From: Alphaproteobacteria bacterium
Lineage (GTDB): Bacteria > Pseudomonadota > Alphaproteobacteria > Sphingomonadales > Emcibacteraceae
Direction: 5' to 3'
Length of the DNA stretch: 44,552 nucleotides
NCBI GenBank assembly: GCA_002401455.1
Contig: NVTE01000013.1
Coordinates: 1 to 44,552, forward strand
The number at the start of each line of letters is the position of its first letter. Position 1 is the stretch's first letter. A model generated the notes under the pieces. It ran no database searches, was not told the DNA's origin, and was given only the letters and a program-made list of their open reading frames with translations. This document shows positions 7,343 to 18,021 of the stretch, in pieces. A program made the position numbers and the translations under genes.

Positions 7343-10186
7343 TTAAATGTATCTCTTAAGATATTGGCCGGTATAACTATTCTCACATTTGACGATATCT
7401 TCGGGCGTGCCTTCGGCCAGGATGTAGCCGCCGCCGTCGCCGCCTTCAGGACCCAGGTCAATGATCCAGTCGCAGGTCTTGATGACATCTAGGTTATGCT
7501 CAATAATGACCACCGTATTGCCCTGCTCGACCAGAGTATGGAGAACTTCCAGCAGCTTTTTGATATCCTCGAAATGCAGGCCGGTGGTCGGCTCATCCAG
7601 GATATAGAGCGTGCGCCCGGTGGACCTCTTGGATAGTTCCTTGCTGAGCTTAACCCGTTGAGCTTCCCCGCCCGACAGGGTTGTGGCCGCCTGTCCAACT
7701 TTGATATAGCCCAGGCCAACCTTTTCCAGGGTGGTCATCTTGTCGCGGATATTAGGGACAGCGATGAAAAACTGGGCCGCTTCCTCGACGGTCATATCCA
7801 ATATGTCAGATATGGACTGGCCTTTGAATTTAATCTCCAGCGTTTCCCGGTTATAGCGTTTCCCCAGGCAGACATCGCACTGGACATAGACATCGGGCAG
7901 GAAATGCATTTCAATCTTGATCAGGCCATCGCCCTGACAGGCTTCACAACGTCCGCCCTTAACATTAAAAGAAAAACGGCCCGGCTTGTAGCCCCGGGAC
8001 TTGGATTCGGGCAGTGCGGCAAACCAGTCGCGGATCGGGGTGAAGGCCCCTGTGTAGGTCGCCGGGTTTGACCGCGGGGTCCGGCCAATGGGCGACTGGT
8101 CGATATCGACGATTTTGTCAATGAACTCCAGGCCCAGTATCGCCTTATGAGGGGCGGGAATATTACGGTTATTGTTCAGCTTGCGGGCGACACCACGGTA
8201 GAGGGTGTCGACGGTGAGGGTTGATTTTCCACTGCCGGAAACCCCGGTAATACAGGTCATAGTGCCCAGCGGTATGGCGGCAGTGACATTATTGAGGTTG
8301 TTGCCGGTTGCGCCCTGAATGACGATCTGCTTGCGCTTTTTGCCCGCCATATGGCCCTTGCGTCGTTCTGCGGGCACAGCGATGCATTTCTTACCGAGAA
8401 GATATTGGCCGGTCAGGCTGGCTTCCGTGTCGAGAATATCCTGCAAAGTACCCTGGGCGACAATCTCACCGCCATGCTCACCGGCGCCGGGGCCCATATC
8501 AATCACATGGTCCGCATTGCGGATGGCGTCCTCATCATGCTCGACCACCAGCACCGTATTGCCCATGTCGCGTAGATTGAACAGGGTTTCCATTAACCGG
8601 TCATTGTCCCGCTGATGTAGGCCGATGGAGGGTTCATCCAGAACATATAATACCCCGGTCAGCCCGGAGCCGATCTGGGAGGCCAGTCTGATTCTCTGGG
8701 ATTCGCCGCCGGACAGGCTGCCGGACTTTCGAGACAGATTGAGATAACTCAGGCCGACATTATTGAGGAAGCCCAGCCGTGAGGTAATTTCCTTCAGCAC
8801 CTGACGGGCGATTTCATTCTGCTTGCCGGTCAGTTTGTCGGGCAGCTGCTTGAACCAGTCATAGGAGTCGGCAATGGAAACCTCGGTAATCTGGCCGATA
8901 TGCTTGTCATCGATCCGGACCACCAGCGCTTCCTGCTTCAGGCGGTAGCCTTCGCAGGCTTCGCATTCGGAGGAGCTTTGATATTTGCCCAGCTCCTCGC
9001 GGATCATATTGCTCTCCGTTTCCCGCCAGCGTCGTTCAATATTGCCGATGATGCCTTCGAACGGCTTTTCAACTTTATATTCCTTGCGGTCATCGCTATA
9101 GATCATTTCGATGATTTCTGAGCCGCTGCCGTAGAGCAGGACCTGCTGAACCTTGTCGGTCAGTTTCTGCCAGGGGTAATTGGTCTTGAATTTATAATGT
9201 TTGGCCAGGCTTTTCAGGGTCTGGGCATAATAGGGCGCATTGGATTTCCCCCAGGGGGCCAACGCGCCTTTATCAAGGCTTACGGTCTTGTCCGGTACCA
9301 CGAGGTCAGGGTCAAAATACAGTTTCTTGCCCAGACCATCACAGGTCGGGCAGGCGCCAAAGGGGTTGTTGAAGGAAAACAGCCGGGGTTCAATTTCCTC
9401 AATGGTGAAACCGGAGACCGGGCAGGCGAATTTTGCCGAGAATAATATCCGTTCCCCCAGCTTGTCGCCGCCGGCATATTCCACATAAGCCAGACCATCT
9501 GCCAGCTTGAGCGCGGTTTCCATGCTGTCAGCAAGGCGGGTTTCCAGGTCAGGCCGGATCACCAGACGGTCAACAACCACCTCTATCTCATGCTTAATTT
9601 TTTTATCCAGGGCCGGGATGTCGTCGATTTCATAAAATTCACCGTCAACCTTGACCCGTTGGAAGCCGTCGCGCTGTAATTCGGCAAATTCCCGGCGGTA
9701 TTCGCCCTTGCGTCCGCGCACAATCGGGGCCAGAAGATACAGCCGGGTGCCTTCTTCGAGCGCCATAACCTTATCGACCATCTGACTGACAGTCTGGCTT
9801 TCAATGGGCAACCCGGTCGCCGGGGAATAGGGCACGCCGATGCGGGCAAATAGCAGGCGCATATAGTCATAAACCTCGGTGACGGTGCCGACGGTGGAGC
9901 GGGGGTTGCGCGACGTGGTTTTTTGTTCGATGGAGATGGCGGGGGACAGACCGTCAATATGGTCACAGTCCGGCTTCTGCATCAGCTCAAGAAACTGGCG
10001 AGCGTAGGCTGACAAGCTTTCCACATAACGGCGCTGGCCTTCGGCATAAATGGTATCAAAGGCCAATGAGGACTTACCTGATCCGCTTAAGCCGGTGATA
10101 ACCACCAGCTTGTCCCGGGGGATATCAACGTCGATATTTTTCAGGTTATGTTCGCGTGCGCCGCGAACTGAAATCTTGGTCAGCAT
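7343..10186 (-). CDS. uvrA: excinuclease ABC subunit A
   Basis: A 947-residue damage-recognition ATPase of nucleotide excision repair that works with UvrB. It has two ABC-type ATPase halves with Walker A motifs [12 protein letters not shown] and [10 protein letters not shown], and signature motifs [14 protein letters not shown] and [15 protein letters not shown]. The zinc-module cysteine pairs are visible as [24 protein letters not shown] and CDVCLGKRY. Length is standard. It diverges from ssb, with a LexA-type box in the shared upstream region that abuts a TTGACT -35-like element pointing toward uvrA. SOS control is therefore likely. Confidence 0.98.
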   Translation of the reverse strand: MLTKISVRGAREHNLKNIDVDIPRDKLVVITGLSGSGKSSLAFDTIYAEGQRRYVESLSAYARQFLELMQKPDCDHIDGLSPAISIEQKTTSRNPRSTVGTVTEVYDYMRLLFARIGVPYSPATGLPIESQTVSQMVDKVMALEEGTRLYLLAPIVRGRKGEYRREFAELQRDGFQRVKVDGEFYEIDDIPALDKKIKHEIEVVVDRLVIRPDLETRLADSMETALKLADGLAYVEYAGGDKLGERILFSAKFACPVSGFTIEEIEPRLFSFNNPFGACPTCDGLGKKLYFDPDLVVPDKTVSLDKGALAPWGKSNAPYYAQTLKSLAKHYKFKTNYPWQKLTDKVQQVLLYGSGSEIIEMIYSDDRKEYKVEKPFEGIIGNIERRWRETESNMIREELGKYQSSSECEACEGYRLKQEALVVRIDDKHIGQITEVSIADSYDWFKQLPDKLTGKQNEIARQVLKEITSRLGFLNNVGLSYLNLSRKSGSLSGGESQRIRLASQIGSGLTGVLYVLDEPSIGLHQRDNDRLMETLFNLRDMGNTVLVVEHDEDAIRNADHVIDMGPGAGEHGGEIVAQGTLQDILDTEASLTGQYLLGKKCIAVPAERRKGHMAGKKRKQIVIQGATGNNLNNVTAAIPLGTMTCITGVSGSGKSTLTVDTLYRGVARKLNNNRNIPAPHKAILGLEFIDKIVDIDQSPIGRTPRSNPATYTGAFTPIRDWFAALPESKSRGYKPGRFSFNVKGGRCEACQGDGLIKIEMHFLPDVYVQCDVCLGKRYNRETLEIKFKGQSISDILDMTVEEAAQFFIAVPNIRDKMTTLEKVGLGYIKVGQAATTLSGGEAQRVKLSKELSKRSTGRTLYILDEPTTGLHFEDIKKLLEVLHTLVEQGNTVVIIEHNLDVIKTCDWIIDLGPEGGDGGGYILAEGTPEDIVKCENSYTGQYLKRYI

Positions 10187-10275
10187 GGTAAAATTGGCTA
10201 CCCTTCATACAGATTGATCCGTGGACCTACTCTTTGTCTCACACTGCAATTTGGGGTTTTTTGCCAATAAGTCAA

Positions 10276-10290
10276 GTTCTTATTTTGTTC
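10276..10290. promoter_or_regulatory. LexA (SOS) box between uvrA and ssb
   Basis: The bases are GTTC, seven bases, GTTC, exactly the direct repeat bound by alphaproteobacterial LexA (GTTCN7GTTC). On the minus strand it touches TTGACT, a possible -35 for uvrA. On the plus strand it sits just ahead of TTGAAA (10294), a possible -35 for ssb. Both genes are classic SOS members. Confidence 0.85.
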
Positions 10291-10293
10291 TCA

Positions 10294-10322
10294 TTGAAAT
10301 TTGTAATGACAGCGGCTATGGT
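10294..10322 (+). promoter_or_regulatory. predicted ssb promoter
   Basis: TTGAAA (10294-10299) and TATGGT (10317-10322) are spaced by 17 bases and lie 37 bases before the ssb ATG. The LexA box ends 3 bases upstream of the -35. Confidence 0.45.
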
Positions 10323-10359
10323 GAGGCCAAGTTAATTAATCAACGTTAGGAAATTAAAT

Positions 10360-10848
10360 ATGGCCGGTAGTGTCAACAAAGTAATTCTTGTGGGAAATCT
10401 GGGACGGGACCCTGAAGTTCGTCATACAGGGGACGGCAAGCCGGTGGTAACCCTTAATCTTGCCACCTCTGAGACCTGGAAAGACCGGACGTCCGGCGAA
10501 CGTAAAGAACGCACAGAATGGCACCGGGTGGTAATTTTCAATGAAAACCTGTGCCGGGTTGCGGAACAGTATCTGCGGAAAGGCTCTACCATCTATATTG
10601 AAGGTGCGTTGCAGACTCGTAAATGGACCGATAATGCTGGTGTTGAAAAATACACAACAGAAGTCGTCTTGCAGCGGTTCCGCGGTGAGCTGACCATGCT
10701 TGGTGGCCGGGCCGATGGCGGTTCTGGAGGCGGCGGTTACGGCGGACCTTCTTCCGGTGGTGATGCTGGTGGTTCTGGCGGTTCCAGTGGTTCAGGTGGT
10801 TCCTTCGGTGGCGGTTCCAGCGACCTTGACGATGAGATTCCTTTCTAG
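10360..10848 (+). CDS. ssb: single-stranded DNA-binding protein
   Basis: A 162-residue protein with an N-terminal OB fold (about 1-112, starting [20 protein letters not shown]), a Gly/Ser-rich linker at about 115-152, and the acidic tip DLDDEIPF that docks repair and replication partners. It coats single-stranded DNA. The ATG has TTAGGA upstream. Its shared regulatory region with uvrA suggests damage induction. The linker is made of simple GGS-type repeats. Confidence 0.97.
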   Translation: MAGSVNKVILVGNLGRDPEVRHTGDGKPVVTLNLATSETWKDRTSGERKERTEWHRVVIFNENLCRVAEQYLRKGSTIYIEGALQTRKWTDNAGVEKYTTEVVLQRFRGELTMLGGRADGGSGGGGYGGPSSGGDAGGSGGSSGSGGSFGGGSSDLDDEIPF

Positions 10849-10866
10849 GATTTCTCAATCTCTTCA

Positions 10867-11289
10867 ATGATAAAAATCACCAATAGCATTTCCCTGCATG
10901 AGGATGAGATCAAGGAACATTTCATCCGTTCCCCGGGTCCCGGCGGGCAGAATGTTAATAAGGTGGAAACGGCGGTGCAGATTCGTTTTGATGCCGGGAA
11001 CTCCCCGGCGCTGAAACCGGATGTCTTTGCCCGTCTCAGAATAATAGCAGGCCACCGCATGACCGCTGGTGGCCTGATTATCATCACCGCCAACAGCTTT
11101 CGCAGCCAGCTCAGGAATCGCCAGGACGCCCTCGACCGTCTGGTGGAGCTGATTCGGAAGGCGACCATCGTGCCGAAACATCGCCGCGCCACCAAACCGA
11201 GCCGCAATGCCCGGGCCAGGAGGGTGGAAACCAAGAAGAAACGCGGGGTGCAGAAAAAGCAGCGCCAAAAGAAAATCTCCTTTGATTAA
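10867..11289 (+). CDS. arfB: alternative ribosome-rescue factor / peptidyl-tRNA hydrolase ArfB
   Basis: A 140-residue protein of the RF-1-type GGQ family. The RSPGPGGQNVNKVETAVQ motif carries the catalytic Gly26-Gly27-Gln28. A strongly basic C-terminal tail (RATKPSRNARARRVETKKKR onward) is the part that enters the mRNA channel of stalled ribosomes. It lacks a codon-recognition domain, as expected for ArfB (YaeJ). It starts 18 bases after ssb on the same strand, with only a weak ribosome binding site, so it may be read from the ssb transcript. Confidence 0.92.
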   Translation: MIKITNSISLHEDEIKEHFIRSPGPGGQNVNKVETAVQIRFDAGNSPALKPDVFARLRIIAGHRMTAGGLIIITANSFRSQLRNRQDALDRLVELIRKATIVPKHRRATKPSRNARARRVETKKKRGVQKKQRQKKISFD

Positions 11290-11329
11290 AAGAAGAAGCC
11301 TTCTCTGATTGAGCAGGTAGATGGAGTTT

Positions 11330-12589
11330 TTATTCAGTGAGTGAAAAATATTTTGCTTTAATGAAGGTTACTTCTTCTGATTGGCCGCTTCTGTATTTTT
11401 TGAGTTTTAGGGTATATTCAATTAAAGAGGTCTCAATATTTTCCGGTGTCAAAATATACCCAAACGGTTCTTCAATAATTTCAGATAATGGCGGAGTGGT
11501 CATCATGTTAGTGATCATGATATCGCCGAGTTCTTTTCGGTAATGGGCTGGTTCCCAAAACCATTTTAGAGGGGTTTTACCAGCCTTTATGAAAGGTTCG
11601 CTGACATAGTCTCCTGGATCACTGAAATTCCATAATGTGATAGTCTCATTATTACTTGTTGTTGCAACAATTTTTGTAAGCTGTCTTTTCCATTGGGAAA
11701 ATTCTTCTGATAGTCCGGAATAGTCGATAATTTCCAAATACTGCATGTGATAGGGGTTAATAAATATTTTAGTTTCTATTCCGTGAGCTTGTAAATAAGT
11801 CAGAAGAAATTGTAGTTTATTGAATTCAGCTGACCACCGATAGCCGGGGGTATATATTTTCCAGTCTCTTGAGGTAAAACTTTTTACAATCATGGGTGTT
11901 TTTTGGTTGAAAAGAATCTTTACACCTTCTTTGCGGGTTGCCGAATTCATGTCTAGCGCAGGATTAAATCCATTATCGTGTAGATTTGATGCCTCTGGTC
12001 GTTGATTAAAGAGGGTAAGAATACTATCCTTTAGGGTGCCCAAGGCAATTAATGGACCATATATGTCTTTTACATATTGAGCCATATAACCTGGATTATC
12101 TGTACCGTTCCAGTTGAACTTTAGTCTGTTGTTAGCGGAATTTTTTTGTGGAGGCCAGACATAAGGGTCAGATTTCTTGTTTGCATCAGTGATAAAATCC
12201 ATAAAGTCCACTGCTATAAATACTATCTTGATATCTTTTTCTCTCAAGATATCCAAAGCGTATCCATATTGATTGGACAAACTGCTTCCGGGTTGACCCA
12301 AGTTAAATGCTTTGAGATTGTGCTTCCTGAAATAAACATGATCGGGGTCAATCCCCATCTCAGGACGTGAATTTCCAATTATCAACAGATCAAGGTCCGT
12401 TTTATGCGCAAGGTGGATTTTAGACTGCCGGGAATGGGTTCCGGCAAACGGTTTGATTTTGTTGGTCCCTTCTATTCTACTGGTTCCATATAATAAATAG
12501 GGATCAGTGAAATAGTTCAGTGCTACCGTACCCCCTAAAAGAAGTACAAATATCATCCCCCATAATTTTATAAACTTATTTGATTTCAT
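11330..12589 (-). CDS. membrane-anchored SGNH-like protein, partner of MBOAT acyltransferase
   Basis: A 419-residue protein with an N-terminal signal anchor at about 8-26 and an extracytoplasmic domain. LLIIGNSRPEMGID (Ser74) looks like the first block of SGNH/GDSL esterases. WEPAHYRKELGD near 345-356 (His349) resembles the last block, with Glu in place of the usual Asp. It starts 2 bases after the upstream MBOAT gene stop, so the pair is coupled. Such pairs move acyl groups across the membrane and place them on cell-surface polysaccharides or other carbohydrates. The substrate cannot be read from the sequence. The gene is visibly A+T-richer than its neighbours. Confidence 0.6.
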   Translation of the reverse strand: MKSNKFIKLWGMIFVLLLGGTVALNYFTDPYLLYGTSRIEGTNKIKPFAGTHSRQSKIHLAHKTDLDLLIIGNSRPEMGIDPDHVYFRKHNLKAFNLGQPGSSLSNQYGYALDILREKDIKIVFIAVDFMDFITDANKKSDPYVWPPQKNSANNRLKFNWNGTDNPGYMAQYVKDIYGPLIALGTLKDSILTLFNQRPEASNLHDNGFNPALDMNSATRKEGVKILFNQKTPMIVKSFTSRDWKIYTPGYRWSAEFNKLQFLLTYLQAHGIETKIFINPYHMQYLEIIDYSGLSEEFSQWKRQLTKIVATTSNNETITLWNFSDPGDYVSEPFIKAGKTPLKWFWEPAHYRKELGDIMITNMMTTPPLSEIIEEPFGYILTPENIETSLIEYTLKLKKYRSGQSEEVTFIKAKYFSLTE

Positions 12590-12591
12590 GG

Positions 12592-14172
12592 TTAAAACTG
12601 GAAATATAAAAATTCAGAGACTTCTGACAATGCCAGAATCCCCAGGGTTGAAATAATCGCCAGGGTAAAGGCCCAACGATATGAAAAATTAAATTTAATT
12701 CTGCGCATCAATATATTATTACTCATGAAAGTTGTCATGGGGTTATCAAAGATCTTGTCGAAGGAGGGCTCAAATTTTTCCATTATCTGTTGAGTATTCG
12801 GCCATGCCACAGCAACTGGCAAAAGAACGATAACCCAGAGATAAGTCATAACAAAATTCCTTCCGCCTCCGAGGGTAAAATTAACTCCCCTTTCATTCAG
12901 AAATTCGCCGAAGCCTCCTAATTGGACTGCGAGACCGTTAGGAAGGGATACGCCATGCATTCCCGTCATGCCTTTGAGAAGTAAAATTGCGGAATTAAAG
13001 TCAGTTGCCCTAAAAAATACCCAGCCAACAACAACGGCTGTGAAGGTTAGTAACCAGGAAAAACATCTCCAGATTTTAGAATTTTTCAAAAATAGCAAGT
13101 TGAGTTTATTTGTTATAAAGTGCCAGAAGTGATTTATAATCAGATAACACCCATGCAGCGCACCCCATATGACAAAAGTCCAACCTGCTCCATGCCATAA
13201 GCCCCCCAGCAACATGGTCGCAAAGAGGTTTACATAGCGCCGTAACTTTCCCTTTTTGTTGCCCCCAAGAGCGATATAGACATAATCCCGCAAAAACCGG
13301 GACAGCGTTATATGCCACCGACGCCAGAATTCTGTGATATTAAGGGACTTGTAGGGTGAGTGGAAATTTAGAGGCAACTTAATACCAAACAACCGTGCTC
13401 CGCCAATGGCCATATCGGAATAGCCGGAAAAATCAAAATAGAGCTGAAGCGTATAGGATAATACGCCGCCCCAGCTCTGGAAAAAATCTAGTTGTTGTCC
13501 AATTGCCACAGCGGAAAATGTGGGATTTGCATAAACTGCGATACCATCGGCCAGCACGGCCTTTTTAAACAAACCGATGGAAAAAATGATCAATCCAATG
13601 GTAATGTTGTTGATATTAAATCCAATTTTTCGGCGATCCATAAATTGAGGCAGCATTTCCTTATGATGGACAATCGGTCCAGCGATAAGTTGGGGGAAGA
13701 AGGTAACAAACAAAGCATAATGCAGGAATTTATATTCTTTTGTGATCCCTTTATAAGCGTCAACAAGGAATGCAATTTGCTGAAATGTGAAAAATGATAT
13801 TGCTAGAGGAAGTAATATCTGCTGAATTTCAAATTTAGTTGAAAGAGTATAAGAAACTGTTTCAAGGAAGAAATTAGCATATTTAAAATACCCAAGAAGG
13901 GATAAGTTAAATAGTAAGCCAATGATCAACAGGGGTTTCTTTTGATTTTTTCCAAAAGTGACCCTGTTGATGAGATAACCGATGGAATAATTGATCGCCA
14001 TGGAGATCATGATCAGGATGAGATACGCAGGGTTCCACCAACCGTAAAAAAACAGCGAGGCAATTACCAGCCATGCTATGGCCTTTTCATGATTTATTTT
14101 AGAAATAAAAATAAAAATGATTAAGGTAATAGGTAAGAATGCAAATATAAATTCATATGAATTAAAGAGCAT
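12592..14172 (-). CDS. MBOAT-family membrane O-acyltransferase (AlgI-like)
   Basis: A 526-residue polytopic membrane protein of the membrane-bound O-acyltransferase family. FSGYSDMAIGGARLFGI, SLNITEFWRRWHITLSRFLR, YIALGGNKKG and LGGLWHGAGWTFVIWG are classic AlgI/PatA/DltB-type motifs, the last holding the conserved active-site His. AlgI uses acyl donors in the cytoplasm to supply acetyl groups for exported polysaccharide. No alginate genes lie nearby. With the downstream SGNH-like gene it forms a two-gene cassette. Base composition is lower in GC than the surroundings, which suggests transfer. Confidence 0.9.
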   Translation of the reverse strand: MLFNSYEFIFAFLPITLIIFIFISKINHEKAIAWLVIASLFFYGWWNPAYLILIMISMAINYSIGYLINRVTFGKNQKKPLLIIGLLFNLSLLGYFKYANFFLETVSYTLSTKFEIQQILLPLAISFFTFQQIAFLVDAYKGITKEYKFLHYALFVTFFPQLIAGPIVHHKEMLPQFMDRRKIGFNINNITIGLIIFSIGLFKKAVLADGIAVYANPTFSAVAIGQQLDFFQSWGGVLSYTLQLYFDFSGYSDMAIGGARLFGIKLPLNFHSPYKSLNITEFWRRWHITLSRFLRDYVYIALGGNKKGKLRRYVNLFATMLLGGLWHGAGWTFVIWGALHGCYLIINHFWHFITNKLNLLFLKNSKIWRCFSWLLTFTAVVVGWVFFRATDFNSAILLLKGMTGMHGVSLPNGLAVQLGGFGEFLNERGVNFTLGGGRNFVMTYLWVIVLLPVAVAWPNTQQIMEKFEPSFDKIFDNPMTTFMSNNILMRRIKFNFSYRWAFTLAIISTLGILALSEVSEFLYFQF

Positions 14173-14262
14173 AAATCGGTATTTCCCCAGAACAAAATTA
14201 TTAAAATAGAAGTATGTAATATAGTCTAGGTATTTAAAAGTAATGAATCTATGATTTTTTTG

Positions 14263-16077
<1,815 letters not shown>

Positions 16078-16081
16078 GTCT

Positions 16082-16726
16082 ATGACCGTTGAGTTAATCA
16101 TTTTTGATTGTGACGGTGTTCTCGTTGATAGCGAAATACTTGCCAATGAGGAGCTGAAACTGGCCCTTGAGAGCTGTGGTCTGTCCATGACCACAGCCCA
16201 AGTGATTGAGACCTTTGTCGGCCGGTCTATGGCTTTTGTCGTCGAGAGATCACAGGAAATCCTCGGACATAATCTGCCCGGTGATTTTCTGGATCAATTG
16301 CAGGAAAAAACCTTTGCCAGCTTTGAACGGGATTTGAAGCCGGTCGAGGGTATCTTGGATGTTCTGAAATCTCTGACGGACAGGCCCCAGAAAATATGCG
16401 TGGCTTCCAGTGGGTCTTTTGAAAAAATGGCGCTGACACTCGGGCTGACCGACTTGAATAATTTTTTTGATAATAATATCTTTAATTCGACCCAGGTCAG
16501 GCGCGGAAAACCCTACCCGGACCTGTATTTATATGCCGCCCATGAGATGGACATGGACCCGTCCTGTTGTCTTGTGATCGAGGACAGTCTGCCTGGGGTC
16601 CAGGGCGCGGTTGCGGCCGGTATGGAAGTGCTGGCCTATTCGGTAAGGGGGCAAGACAAAAGTCTGGCCACGGCCGGGGGCATGGTCTTCTCTGATATGA
16701 AAGATATTCTGAAATATATTGACTAG
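16082..16726 (+). CDS. HAD-family phosphatase (beta-phosphoglucomutase/phosphoglycolate phosphatase-like)
   Basis: A 214-residue HAD hydrolase. IIFDCDGVLVDSE contains the nucleophile Asp9 and acid-base Asp11, CVASSGS is motif II, and GKPYPDLY and CLVIEDSLPGVQGAVAAG are motifs III and IV. It has a helical cap at about 18-85, so it is subfamily IA. The substrate is probably a small phosphorylated metabolite (compare YieH-type sugar phosphatases) but is not readable. It starts 4 bases after aspC and is likely co-transcribed. The ribosome binding site is weak. Confidence 0.85.
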   Translation: MTVELIIFDCDGVLVDSEILANEELKLALESCGLSMTTAQVIETFVGRSMAFVVERSQEILGHNLPGDFLDQLQEKTFASFERDLKPVEGILDVLKSLTDRPQKICVASSGSFEKMALTLGLTDLNNFFDNNIFNSTQVRRGKPYPDLYLYAAHEMDMDPSCCLVIEDSLPGVQGAVAAGMEVLAYSVRGQDKSLATAGGMVFSDMKDILKYID

Positions 16727-16786
16727 CTCTGCGTTTCTCGGGCGGAAGTGAAATTATTTTGCGCTGCAACAAATTCCTTAATAGGC

Positions 16787-16817
16787 AAAAAAAATGCCGG
16801 GTTATAAAAACCCGGCA
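16787..16817 (-). terminator. intrinsic terminator of the trxB-LysR transcript
   Basis: Arms TGCCGGGTT (16795-16803) and AACCCGGCA (16809-16817) with a 5-base loop. On the minus strand eight T residues follow. It lies 220 bases past the LysR stop, leaving an unusually long 3' tail. Confidence 0.8.
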
Positions 16818-16924
16818 AGTCACAAAATATAGGGAGGCTTCATGTCTTGGGAGACAATGAAACAGCCATACTCCATCAAGGGGAGGATCTGAAGTATAGC
16901 AACTGAAATAACTTGGGAGGAATT

Positions 16925-17023
16925 TCAGGTCGATGCTGCGTCGCAACATCTGTAGCTTAATATAGAGATAATATTAGCAATTACCATAACTACTATTACA
17001 ATGCAGCCATGCAACAGACGCAT
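16925..17023 (-). CDS. possible 32-residue hydrophobic peptide downstream of the LysR gene
   Basis: An ATG at 17021-17023 opens a 32-codon frame ending TGA at 16925-16927. The peptide starts MRLLHGCIVIVVMVIANIIS and is one hydrophobic span followed by YRCCDAAST. It lies 16 bases after the LysR stop and before the terminator at 16787-16817, so it would be in the same transcript. No clear ribosome binding site precedes it, and chance is a real alternative. Confidence 0.25.
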   Translation of the reverse strand: MRLLHGCIVIVVMVIANIISILSYRCCDAAST

Positions 17024-17039
17024 GGCTTGGCGAGGGGCT

Positions 17040-17924
17040 CTAGAATTTGGTGCCCTTGAATTGTTCTTTAATGAATTCCCTGAAAACTGAAATACGCCGG
17101 GAATTTCGGGCTTCCTGAGTATAGACCAGGTAGGCCGGGAACGCGGGTCCTTCGACATCTTTCAGGACCTTGACCACATTGGTTGAGCCCTGAACCAGAT
17201 AGTCGGGCAGGGCCGCGATGCCCAAGCCGGCTTTTACCGCCTGCAGTACGCCGTAAATGCTGTTAATACGCAGGATCGGGATTCGTTTCTGGCCATTCGT
17301 TCGGTCCAGAACCCAGTCGATATTACGGGTTGGGCTGCGCACGGTATCGCCGTAGGTGATAATGTCATGATCATCCAGGTCGTCCATTGTTACGGGGCGA
17401 CCTTTACGGCTAAGATATTCCGGTGAGGCGAAAAGGTGATGATGGAAGATGCCAACTTGTTTTTGGATGAGATCCAGCTGATGGGCGGTGTGAAAGCGGA
17501 TCGCCACATCGGCCTGGCGGGTGGTCAGGTCTAGGTCACTGTCGTTGACCAGAAGCTGAACTTGGATTTCCGGATAACGTTCGATGAAGGTACGAATATG
17601 GTTCATCATCCAGGTAGAGCCAAAACTGGAGGTGGTTGTGATCCGGAGTTCCCCGCGGGGCACATCGGTGCCTTCGATCAGCTGCTGTTCGGTCACATGG
17701 ATTTTAGACACCACCTCTTCGGCGGTTTTAAACAGGGTTTCGCCTTCATCGGTCAGGCTGAGGCCCCGGGCATGGCGATTGAACAGTACGGTGTTTAGAC
17801 TTTCTTCCAGCCCCCGGATTTGCCGACTTACTGCTGATTGGCTCAGAAACAGCTTTTCCCCGGCATGGGTGAAACTGCCGGAGGAGGCGACCACATGAAA
17901 TATTCTTAATTTGTCCCAGTCCAT
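17040..17924 (-). CDS. LysR-family transcriptional regulator, LsrB/VtlR-like
   Basis: A 294-residue regulator. The opening MDWDKLRIFHVVASSGSFTH, then LSQSAVSRQIRGLEESL and FNRHARGLSLTDEGE, is the winged-helix DNA-binding domain of the LsrB/VtlR group known from Rhizobiales, where the gene also sits beside trxB. The effector domain spans about 90-294. LsrB in Sinorhizobium and Agrobacterium senses oxidants through cysteines; this protein has no cysteine at all, so that mechanism cannot apply. ATG 17924 is preferred over GTG 17930 because AAGGG lies 10 bases before it. An 11-base-arm dyad with an embedded TATAAT lies 22 bases upstream of the start. Confidence 0.88.
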   Translation of the reverse strand: MDWDKLRIFHVVASSGSFTHAGEKLFLSQSAVSRQIRGLEESLNTVLFNRHARGLSLTDEGETLFKTAEEVVSKIHVTEQQLIEGTDVPRGELRITTTSSFGSTWMMNHIRTFIERYPEIQVQLLVNDSDLDLTTRQADVAIRFHTAHQLDLIQKQVGIFHHHLFASPEYLSRKGRPVTMDDLDDHDIITYGDTVRSPTRNIDWVLDRTNGQKRIPILRINSIYGVLQAVKAGLGIAALPDYLVQGSTNVVKVLKDVEGPAFPAYLVYTQEARNSRRISVFREFIKEQFKGTKF

Positions 17925-17946
17925 TAGCACACAACCCTTAAGGTGA

Positions 17947-17972
17947 ATAAGAGGATAATTATATCCTCTTAT
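17947..17972 (-). promoter_or_regulatory. dyad operator overlapping a consensus -10 element upstream of the LysR gene
   Basis: Perfect 11-base arms (ATAAGAGGATA and TATCCTCTTAT) flank four bases. On the minus strand the centre reads TATAAT, a perfect -10. No good -35 is seen at 16-18 bases. It is in the right place for autoregulation by the LysR protein. It could also be an RNA hairpin between trxB and the regulator, but no T-run follows on either strand. Confidence 0.5.
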
Positions 17973-18021
17973 AAATGTTTTCGTCTGTCTTGCTAAGCAA
18001 AAATACGGCGGCCCTCAGGGG

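Larger units (their letters stand above)
16727..17039. other. intergenic region between convergent HAD phosphatase and LysR genes
   Basis: It holds a minus-strand terminator (16787-16817) and a possible 32-codon membrane peptide gene (16925-17023). On the plus strand two purine-rich ribosome-binding-like sites precede tiny frames: GGGAGG before an ATG at 16841 (16 codons), and GGGAGG before an ATG at 16933 (about 10 codons). I do not think these two are genes. Confidence 0.4.

Noticed and set aside
10586..10867. Arg/His-rich antisense frame over ssb
   Set aside because: Its composition is the reverse reading of the Gly/Ser linker repeats of SSB.
16841..16891. A 16-codon plus-strand frame behind GGGAGG
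   Set aside because: Very short, inside the 3' tail of an opposing transcript, and no promoter or conservation can be shown.
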